This document shows positions 1-4,447 of a stretch of DNA of 5,128 bases, in pieces. The DNA is from Pseudomonadota bacterium. GTDB lineage: Bacteria > Pseudomonadota > Alphaproteobacteria > Rhizobiales > Hyphomicrobiaceae. Below the pieces are notes generated by a model. It was given only the letters and a program-made list of their open reading frames with translations, ran no database searches and had not been told where the DNA came from. Each line of letters opens with the position of its first letter. The first letter of the stretch is position 1. Both the position numbers and the translations under genes were made by a program. The DNA lies in NCBI GenBank assembly GCA_023392135.1, contig JAEVZQ010000067.1, positions 1 to 5,128 of the forward strand, written 5' to 3'.

Positions 1-12
1 GCAGGATAATTC

Positions 13-28
13 TCAATGTGCGGTTAAC
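13..28. promoter_or_regulatory. Possible CtrA-like box downstream of cpaA
   Basis: The sequence reads TCAA-N7-TTAAC, one mismatch from the CtrA consensus TTAA-N7-TTAAC. It lies just past the end of cpaA on the leftward strand, so it could serve another leftward pilus gene beyond the window edge. That gene is not visible, and a single near-match in an AT-richer stretch can arise by chance. Confidence 0.2.
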
Positions 29-59
29 TTTCGGGAAGCTCCCGGGGGGCAGCTGAACT

Positions 60-590
60 TCAGCCAGCGAAGCCGGTCATCCAGCCGGTCGAGGGGTAAA
101 CGATGAGCCCCGCCCCGGCGATTGCAATGCCATATGGAATGCCTTCCCTGCGATCGTGCAGGCGCATGGCCCATGTCTGCCCAAGGAGCCAAACGGGCGG
201 AAGAATGCTCCGGTAGGCGAGCAGAATGATCGAGAGGCCGCCACCAAGTAGGGCGGTCCAGAAGAGAAACGGTAGCAGATGATCTAGGCCGAGCCATAAG
301 GCTTCTGCAGCCAGCAACTTTGCATCGCCACCGCCAATCCAGCCTCGCACGAACATGGCGAAGCTGATGAGCAGTACGACGAGACCCGCCGCCAGACAAC
401 TAAGAAGCATTTGCCATGGCGCGCCTAAAACTCCAACTGCCGACAAAAACGCTACAAGCAGAATAACTGAGACCCTATTTGCGATTGTATATGTAAGCAG
501 GTCCGACACGGCGGCAAAACTGATGGCGAGCGGAAATGTGATCAATAGCAGATATGTGAACACTGGGAAAATCCGTCGCGATTGCGGCAC
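60..590 (-). CDS. cpaA: Prepilin peptidase CpaA (A24 family, Flp/Tad type)
   Basis: Inner-membrane aspartic protease that cleaves the short basic leader of Flp pilin, and probably of TadE/TadG pseudopilins, before pilus assembly. The 176-residue protein is almost entirely hydrophobic, with membrane segments near residues 11-28, 38-56, 60-81, 103-127 and 152-170. Both catalytic aspartates of the A24 family are present: D30 in AVSDLLTYTIANR after the first helix, and D89 in GGGDAK. It lacks the N-methylase domain of the long PilD enzymes, and the length suits the CpaA/TadV subgroup. The C-terminal IPYGIAIAGAG (151-161) is also typical. Translation starts at a GTG placed directly after an in-frame stop, with only a weak upstream GGAT; another GTG at codon 10 is possible. 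It follows the Flp gene after 130 bp on the same strand, with a hairpin between. The family call is secure; the exact start is less so. Confidence 0.93.
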   Translation of the reverse strand: MPQSRRIFPVFTYLLLITFPLAISFAAVSDLLTYTIANRVSVILLVAFLSAVGVLGAPWQMLLSCLAAGLVVLLISFAMFVRGWIGGGDAKLLAAEALWLGLDHLLPFLFWTALLGGGLSIILLAYRSILPPVWLLGQTWAMRLHDRREGIPYGIAIAGAGLIVYPSTGWMTGFAG

Positions 591-618
591 TCAAACGTAT
601 CATCCGGTTCAGCAAAGA

Positions 619-646
619 AATATAGCTGTAAAAATTAACTTCCCAA
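619..646 (-). promoter_or_regulatory. Candidate promoter for cpaA
   Basis: On the leftward strand TTGGGA (641-646) and TATATT (619-624) are separated by 16 bp, a plausible sigma-70 pair. Transcription would begin around 612, some 20 nt before the cpaA GTG. It lies after the hairpin at 664-693, so it could supply peptidase mRNA independently of pilin transcription. This rests on a consensus match only; the AT-rich stretch makes a chance match quite possible. Confidence 0.22.
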
Positions 647-663
647 TCCGTTCCATCATTCAA

Positions 664-693
664 ATCGCCCGGCACATGTTGGAGCCGGGCGAT
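664..693 (-). terminator. Hairpin between flp and cpaA (terminator, attenuator or mRNA 3'-end stabiliser)
   Basis: A perfect 10-bp inverted repeat (ATCGCCCGGC / GCCGGGCGAT on the leftward strand) encloses a 10-nt loop, 28 bp after the Flp stop codon. The stem is GC-rich, but only TTTG or so follows it, so it is a weak intrinsic terminator at best. By position it may end or protect the pilin transcript while letting some transcription through to cpaA. The structure is seen directly; the function is inferred. Confidence 0.55.
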
Positions 694-720
694 CTGTGGG
701 ACTAGTTCAGCCGCGCGCCG

Positions 721-900
721 TTAGCTGCCGCCATTGGCTCCGGTGAGCTTATCGTTGATCGTAGTGAATGTTGTATCGAGGTTGTCGCCAATGAGTCCGA
801 CGGTGGTGATGATCGCCACCGCGATCAAAGCCGCAATCAACCCGTATTCGATGGCCGTGGCGCCGGACTCGTCCTTGAGGAAACGCTTGAACATGTTCAT
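721..900 (-). CDS. flp: Flp/Fap-type major pilin subunit
   Basis: Structural subunit of the type IVb (Flp/Tad) adhesive pilus. The 59-residue prepilin has a short charged leader (residues 1-13, MNMFKRFLKDESG), then the signature ATAIEYGLI. Cleavage after G13 puts Glu at +5 and Tyr at +6 of the mature chain, the defining Flp motif. One hydrophobic helix follows (about 20-38, LIAALIAVAIITTVGLIG), then a short polar tail ending GANGGS. A much longer reading frame begins at 1089, but the ATG at 900 is preferred because GGGAGAAGAG lies just upstream as a strong ribosome-binding site and the leader length is then normal. It is first in the leftward arm, ahead of cpaA, whose product should process it. 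The pilin identity is near certain; the locus may carry further Flp paralogues outside the window. Confidence 0.96.
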   Translation of the reverse strand: MNMFKRFLKDESGATAIEYGLIAALIAVAIITTVGLIGDNLDTTFTTINDKLTGANGGS

Positions 901-1421
901 TTGACTCTTCTCCCACACGTGATTGGCGCCTCCGCGCCACGTTCCGCTGCATTTGAGCCGAACACGACGAAAATTAGGTCGGAGATGTTTCCGAGAAGTA
1001 AAACCGAAGGAGAAGCCAGCGACAGATTTTTCAACCTGTGCGCGATTAATTGAATAATACAAGATAACATGGACACGTTTTACGGGCATTGCAGAATAGA
1101 TGAAGCATGAACTCTTTTTCTGCTTATCAAGCGACCTTGCAACGTGGCAAATTTTTGATGAAGCTCACATTTCGACTCATACGCACCAGCGCGACCTCCA
1201 CCAGATCAATCAGGACGCCCGAGGCAGACCGACAGACGAACTGCTCCAGGCAGCCGTATTGCTGGGCTGGCCCGCCGTTGGTGACCGTTCGGCGCGACTG
1301 ATCATTCAGTTTCCTGAACTGCCGAGCTCCCCAATCCGCCCCAGCCCGAGACCGCCATTTCCGATTCATTCACGAATAGCTGGCCTAATCGGCTAAGACG
1401 AGCAGATCGAGGGGAGAGATC
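901..1421. other. Divergent intergenic region between flp and the CpaC-N-domain gene
   Basis: This 521-bp gap must hold the leader and promoter of flp (leftward) and of the secreted CpaC-like protein (rightward). The part near 1021-1100 is the most AT-rich and is the likeliest promoter zone for flp, but no convincing -35/-10 pair, sigma-54 site or full CtrA box stands out. Around 1305-1318 there is a small TTCAG-TTTC-CTGAA hairpin. Open frames at 1100-1396 (+) and 1127-1369 (-) have no ribosome-binding site, no recognisable domain and unnatural composition, so no gene is called here. Confidence 0.6.
924..939 (-). other. Hairpin in the flp 5' leader
   Basis: A perfect 6-bp inverted repeat (TGGCGC / GCGCCA) with a 4-nt loop lies 23 nt before the pilin start codon, just upstream of its strong ribosome-binding site. 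In RNA it would form a compact GC-rich stem that leaves the ribosome site exposed, which could stabilise the 5' end of a highly expressed message. The structure is seen; the role is inferred. Confidence 0.3.
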
Positions 1422-1934
1422 ATGCCTGCCCGCCGCGGGAAACGTGCCTGCATTCTCTGCCATTCGGCCCTTGTCGCCCTTGGCGTCTCACTGGCTACGT
1501 CAGGGGGGTTCGCCCACGCCGCAAGCGCCCAGGATCTGATCGTGACCTACGATCAGTCACAACTCTGGCATCTGGATCGGCCGGTTGCCGAGATCATCAT
1601 CGGCAATCCCACCATCGCCGAGGTGACGATCCAGGGCAGCGACCTGTTGGTGGTGACGGGAAAATCGTTCGGCATCACGAACATCATTGCCCTCGATGCC
1701 GAGCGCAAAATCGTCGCGGAGCGGCGAATTCTCGTGCAGCGGGATCAGCTCAGAGTGGTCAACCTGCATAAAGGGAGCAAGCGCGAGACCTACAATTGCT
1801 CCCCGCAATGCAACCCGACCATTACGATCGGGGATGACCCGCAATACTTCGAAACGACCGCCAAACTGTCCGAGCAGAAAATGAAGCTCTCGTCGGGCAA
1901 TGCCGGGGGCGGCAACAGCGACAGCACGAACTGA
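1422..1934 (+). CDS. Secreted protein with only the CpaC/pilus-assembly N-terminal domain (no secretin domain)
   Basis: Predicted periplasmic protein of 170 residues. A Sec signal peptide covers about residues 1-36: a basic start, a hydrophobic core at 15-32, and Ala-rich cleavage candidates at AHA (31-33) or ASA (34-36). Residues about 38-110 match the N-terminal domain of CpaC/RcpA secretins, including GNPTIAEVTI (61-70) and VVTGKSFGITNIIALD (77-92). In full-length CpaC this domain precedes a BON-like region and the outer-membrane secretin; here the chain instead ends after a short tail with a C-x3-C pair (C126, C130) and a Gly/Ser/Asn-rich end. GGGGAG lies 5 nt or so before the ATG. It heads the rightward arm next to pseudopilins, suggesting an accessory periplasmic role in pilus assembly or secretin gating, but no specific function is established from sequence. 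The clean stop and intact start argue against a truncated pseudogene. Confidence 0.85.
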   Translation: MPARRGKRACILCHSALVALGVSLATSGGFAHAASAQDLIVTYDQSQLWHLDRPVAEIIIGNPTIAEVTIQGSDLLVVTGKSFGITNIIALDAERKIVAERRILVQRDQLRVVNLHKGSKRETYNCSPQCNPTITIGDDPQYFETTAKLSEQKMKLSSGNAGGGNSDSTN

Positions 1935-1972
1935 CCTTCGCCCTGCACTCCATCAATGCCCGAGCACGGCTG

Positions 1973-1988
1973 CTAACGGTTTGTTAAC
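1973..1988. promoter_or_regulatory. Candidate CtrA-binding box upstream of the pseudopilin operon
   Basis: CTAA-N7-TTAAC, one base from the CtrA consensus TTAA-N7-TTAAC, lies about 100 bp upstream of the first TadE-like gene. CtrA is the alphaproteobacterial cell-cycle regulator that activates pilin transcription in Caulobacter, which makes the placement sensible. The right half also forms a small CGGTT-TGTT-AACCG hairpin, so the palindromic look could have another cause. Confidence 0.38.
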
Positions 1989-2024
1989 CGACTCACCGCG
2001 TTGCGGAGTGTTTGCAATACTATG

Positions 2025-2039
2025 TTAAGATTTGTTCAA
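2025..2039. promoter_or_regulatory. Second, weaker CtrA-like box upstream of tadE
   Basis: TTAA-N7-TCAA, one mismatch from the TTAA-N7-TTAA core and lacking the final C, begins 52 bp after the start of the first candidate box and ends 44 bp before the tadE start codon. The distance fits an activator site close to a promoter. No clear -35/-10 pair is visible beside it, as is usual when CtrA overlaps the -35 region. Confidence 0.27.
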
Positions 2040-2083
2040 TCACTTAGCTCTCTCAAGCGCGGCCCGAGTTCCCGAGAGCGGTC

Positions 2084-2656
2084 ATGTCCCAGGGTGACGG
2101 TTTCATCCGACGGCTTTGTCGATACCGAGTCATCCAACTCGCCAGAAAATTAGAGCAGGACAGGAGCGGCACCACAGCCATCGAGTTCGCGATGGTCGGT
2201 CTGCCGTTCTTCATGTTCCTGTTCGGCATTTTTGGGTTGGGCCTCTATTTTTTCACCACCTTCTCGCTCGAGAACGCGGTCGACCAAGCCTCACGGTTGA
2301 TCCGCGTCGGCATGGTGCAGCAGAGCGGGATGACGGCGACCGAGTTCAAGCAGGAGGTCTGCAAGCACCTGCCACCGTTCGTGGATTGCAGCGACAAGAT
2401 GCGGGTGAATGTGCAGAACTACTCCGATTTCGGCTCCATAGCTGCACCTTCCTGCACCGATTCAGAAGGCAATCTGGTTCCGCCCGATAGCACCACCTAT
2501 AAAACCGGCGCGTCGAGCGAGATCGTGCTCGTCACCGTCTGCTATCAATGGGATCTCGCCGGCGCCCTGCCATTTCTTAAGCTCGGCGATATGCCCAATG
2601 GCGCTGCCCTGATCCAGGCTTCCGCGACATTCCTGACCGAGCCATACGAGGAATAA
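2084..2656 (+). CDS. tadE: TadE-family pseudopilin (first of two)
   Basis: Minor pseudopilin of the Flp/Tad pilus machine, anchored in the inner membrane with its bulk in the periplasm. Of its 190 residues, about 1-29 are a basic leader ending DRSG, followed by TTAIEFAMVGLPFF. Cleavage after G29 gives Glu at +5 and Phe at +6, matching the pseudopilin rule for CpaA/TadV processing. The single hydrophobic helix spans about 34-58. The periplasmic part contains four cysteines (C93, C102, C124, C153) that could form two disulfides, while C12 lies in the leader. GAGAG sits 5 nt before the ATG. The gene has its own 149-bp upstream region with CtrA-like boxes and is followed at 3 bp by the second pseudopilin. 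TadE and TadF/TadG are hard to tell apart by sequence, so the letter is provisional. Confidence 0.9.
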   Translation: MSQGDGFIRRLCRYRVIQLARKLEQDRSGTTAIEFAMVGLPFFMFLFGIFGLGLYFFTTFSLENAVDQASRLIRVGMVQQSGMTATEFKQEVCKHLPPFVDCSDKMRVNVQNYSDFGSIAAPSCTDSEGNLVPPDSTTYKTGASSEIVLVTVCYQWDLAGALPFLKLGDMPNGAALIQASATFLTEPYEE

Positions 2657-2659
2657 GGC

Positions 2660-3250
2660 ATGGGATCGGGAATTTCGCGAATTCACAGTCGTGCCGCGGC
2701 GACGTTCGCCAGAATGGTGGGAGACAGGCGGGGTGTCGCTGCAATCGAGTTCGCCCTGATCCTGCCGATCATGTTCATGCTGCTGGTGGGCACCGTCGAA
2801 TTCAGCCTCGCGCTGACGGTCGACCGCCGGGTGAGCCAGGTCGCCAATTCGACTGCCGACCTGATCGCGCAGAAAAAGAAGATCTCGACCAGCGAAGTCT
2901 CCGGGATCATGCAGATCATCGAGCATCTGGTGCGCCCCTATGATCCGAGCCGGCTGCGCGTTACCGTGCTCAACGTGATCGCCAACATCTCCGATGCATC
3001 CGATACGACCGTGTGCTGGTCCTACGAGCACAACGGCGGGGCCGGCAGCTATGCAGCGGGCGCGGAGTATTTTCTGCCGGAAGATATCGTCGAGGCCGGC
3101 GGCAGCGTCATCGTCGCCGAGGTCGTCTACGACTACGAGCCGATCATCTTCAGGTATTTCATAAAATCGGCCTTCTCCCTCTCGGATACGCTCTACCTGA
3201 AGCCGCGGCTGTCGAGCTACGTCGAGTACAACGGCGAGTCGTGCAGCTGA
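2660..3250 (+). CDS. TadE/TadG-family pseudopilin (second of two)
   Basis: A second minor pseudopilin of the Tad pilus, 196 residues. The leader (about 1-25) ends in GDRRG, followed by VAAIEFALILPIMF; cleavage after G25 again gives Glu at +5 and Phe at +6. The membrane helix is about 30-53, and the following VDRRVSQVANSTADLIAQ (54-71) is characteristic of TadG-like sequences. The rest is a periplasmic domain with two cysteines (C119 and C195, the latter next to the C-terminus) that may pair. Its ATG is 3 bp after the preceding stop, and GAGG and AAGG near that junction would act as ribosome sites, so translational coupling is likely. It lacks the long von Willebrand-type domain of full-size TadG and may be the TadF/TadE equivalent. 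It is convergent with ispA, 25 bp away. Confidence 0.88.
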   Translation: MGSGISRIHSRAAATFARMVGDRRGVAAIEFALILPIMFMLLVGTVEFSLALTVDRRVSQVANSTADLIAQKKKISTSEVSGIMQIIEHLVRPYDPSRLRVTVLNVIANISDASDTTVCWSYEHNGGAGSYAAGAEYFLPEDIVEAGGSVIVAEVVYDYEPIIFRYFIKSAFSLSDTLYLKPRLSSYVEYNGESCS

Positions 3251-3275
3251 GGTAAGCAAGCGGCCGACGCCCAAA
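3251..3275. other. Convergent junction between the pseudopilin operon and ispA
   Basis: Only 25 bp separate the two opposing stop codons. No stem followed by a T run is visible in either direction, so transcripts of the pilus operon and ispA may overlap at their 3' ends or end by Rho. Confidence 0.4.
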
Positions 3276-4205
3276 TCAGCTCGTGCGGGTCGCGACGTAT
3301 GTGACAGCTTGACGCAAGACATCCGCCCTATCTCCGAACTGCTCGAGAGCAGCCTCTGCTTCGGCCTGAAGCTGGCTCAGTCGCTCGCGGGCTCCCTCGA
3401 CGCCCAGCGCCGAGACGTATGTCGCCTTGCCGGCGGCGGCATCCTTGCCGGTCGCCTTGCCGACAACGGCAGCCGCGCCTTCCACATCGAGCAGATCGTC
3501 TGCGACCTGAAACGCTGCGCCCAGGGCGCGCCCGTAATCGGAAAGCGCGCGGCGGTCCTCGTCCGGCGCTGATGCGAGGATTGCTCCCGCCTCTGCGGAA
3601 CAGGCGATCAGGGCTCCCGTTTTTCGCTGCTGGATGTCGCGTACGCGATCAAGGTCCCGGACGCCCTGCCGGGGCAGCTTTTCTGCTTCGAGATCGAGCT
3701 GCTGCCCGCCGACCATGCCCGCAGCACCAGCAGCACGTGCCAGGGCAGCCACCAGCTCACAACGCACTTGGGGGTCGGGATGCGTCCTGTGGTCAGCCAG
3801 GACCTCGAACGCGAGCGTCAGCAGAGCATCGCCGGCAAGAATGGCGGTCGCTTCATCGAAGGCGACGTGAACGGTCGGCCGGCCACGGCGCATGTCGTCA
3901 TCGTCCATAGCCGGAAGATCGTCATGCACCAGCGAATAGCAGTGAACCAGCTCGACGGCCGCAGCGGCGTCCACCGCCTTTTCCGGCGCAAGGCCGAAGA
4001 GGCGAGAGCTTTCGATGACGAGAAACGGCCGGAATCGCTTGCCGCCGCCCAGCGCCGCGTAGCGCATTGCTTGGGCAAGTCGCGGAGGCACGGTCGACGT
4101 CAGCGCGCCCAGAAGCTCCTCAAGGCGCGCTTCGGTTAATTGGGCATCGATACGGAGCTGTTGCGATAGGGCCATTGTGACGCCATCTGCGTAACCAAGG
4201 TTCAT
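3276..4205 (-). CDS. ispA: Farnesyl diphosphate synthase (polyprenyl synthetase family)
   Basis: Cytosolic class-II-type prenyltransferase that condenses IPP with DMAPP and then GPP to give farnesyl diphosphate, precursor of undecaprenyl phosphate, quinones and hopanoids. The 309-residue frame shows GGGKRFRP (53-60), the first aspartate-rich motif DDLPAMDDDDMRRGRPT (95-111) with the two-residue insertion typical of bacterial FPP synthases and Tyr at position -5 (Y90), the segment AILAGDALLTLAFEVL (121-136), GGQQLDLE (166-173), KTGALI (195-200), and the second motif DDLLD (236-240) followed by GKATGKDAAAGKATY. These features fit short-chain IspA rather than octaprenyl synthases. Two starts are possible: ATG at 4205, or ATG at 4175 (MALSQQLR), which matches the E. 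coli IspA N-terminal length better. Neither has a clear ribosome site, but a TATAAT overlaps the first ATG, favouring 4175. It is divergent from mtgA. Confidence 0.94.
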   Translation of the reverse strand: MNLGYADGVTMALSQQLRIDAQLTEARLEELLGALTSTVPPRLAQAMRYAALGGGKRFRPFLVIESSRLFGLAPEKAVDAAAAVELVHCYSLVHDDLPAMDDDDMRRGRPTVHVAFDEATAILAGDALLTLAFEVLADHRTHPDPQVRCELVAALARAAGAAGMVGGQQLDLEAEKLPRQGVRDLDRVRDIQQRKTGALIACSAEAGAILASAPDEDRRALSDYGRALGAAFQVADDLLDVEGAAAVVGKATGKDAAAGKATYVSALGVEGARERLSQLQAEAEAALEQFGDRADVLRQAVTYVATRTS

Positions 4206-4209
4206 TATA
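4204..4209 (-). promoter_or_regulatory. Perfect -10 hexamer overlapping the upstream ispA ATG
   Basis: TATAAT on the leftward strand ends within the first possible ispA start codon. If used, transcription would start near 4197 and leave about 20 nt before the ATG at 4175, implying that 4175 is the true start. The spacing-appropriate -35 position falls inside the palindromic element at 4212-4290 and does not resemble TTGACA, so the promoter would need an activator or another sigma factor. Confidence 0.35.
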
Positions 4210-4211
4210 CT

Positions 4212-4290
4212 CTAGTGTGATGATCGAGAAGTCCGCCACATTGTTCGCGGCTGGCTACGTTAGCGGACTTCTCGATCTGAATCACACTAG
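4212..4290 (-). repeat. Palindromic element, copy 1 (oriented toward ispA)
   Basis: Long imperfect inverted repeat: arms 4212-4238 and 4261-4290 flank a 22-nt loop. Read leftward, the 5' arm is CTAGTGTGAT-TCA-GATCGAGAAGTCCGC; the opposite arm pairs with all of it except a 3-nt TCA bulge. Both ends are CTAG. The loop contains AGCCAGCCGC on the leftward strand (4247-4256). It is a diverged, inverted copy of the element at 4305-4379. TA pairs inside the terminal CTAG would fit the target duplication of IS630-type transposons, which are known to prefer CTAG, so a MITE is possible. No T run follows, so it is not an ordinary terminator, and it lies upstream of rather than after a gene. Confidence 0.85.
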
Positions 4291-4304
4291 GAGCAATAAC
4301 TTGG

Positions 4305-4379
4305 CTAGTGTCCTTCAGATCGCGAAATTCGTTCCGAGCTAGCCGCATATGGTGACGAATTTCGCGATCAGGACACGAG
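4305..4379 (+). repeat. Palindromic element, copy 2 (oriented toward mtgA)
   Basis: Arms 4305-4332 and 4355-4379 flank a 22-nt loop, the same length as in copy 1. The 5' arm CTAGTGTCCT-TCA-GATCGCGAAATTCGT differs from that of copy 1 at six of 28 positions, and every change is compensated in the opposite arm. The TCA bulge is on the same arm, and AGCTAGCCGC (4337-4346) occupies the matching place in the loop. The right end is CGAG rather than CTAG, giving one mismatch in the stem. Only 14 bp separate the two copies, which are head to head. Confidence 0.85.
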
Positions 4380-4447
4380 CCCGCATTCTGCTGCAGCCAG
4401 GAGCAACCCACGCTATAACACTCGCCGATGGGAGCCGGTCCATAAGT

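Noticed and set aside
32..44. CGGGA-AGC-TCCCG palindrome as a terminator after cpaA
   Set aside because: The stem is only 5 bp and no T run follows in the leftward direction, so an intrinsic terminator cannot be supported.
13..399. 128-residue leftward frame overlapping cpaA
   Set aside because: Out of frame with the clear A24 peptidase and rich in Arg, His and Ser; a shadow frame.
721..1089. Longer N-terminally extended reading of the Flp pilin frame
   Set aside because: The extension has no pilin-like sequence and would bury the leader. The ATG at 900 has a strong ribosome site and gives the standard 13-residue leader.
1100..1396. 98-residue rightward open frame in the flp to CpaC-like gap
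   Set aside because: No ribosome-binding site before its ATG, no recognisable domain, Pro/Arg/His-rich composition typical of chance frames, and a competing opposite frame at 1127-1369 that is equally unconvincing.
2462..3322. 286-residue leftward frame opposite the pseudopilin genes
   Set aside because: It overlaps two confident TadE-family genes on the other strand and has low-complexity Asp/Arg-rich content typical of antisense shadows in GC-rich DNA.
4212..4379. The two palindromes as a CRISPR array or as ordinary terminators
   Set aside because: There are only two inverted, diverged copies with self-complementary arms and no spacer-repeat pattern. Neither is followed by a T run, and both sit upstream of genes rather than at 3' ends.
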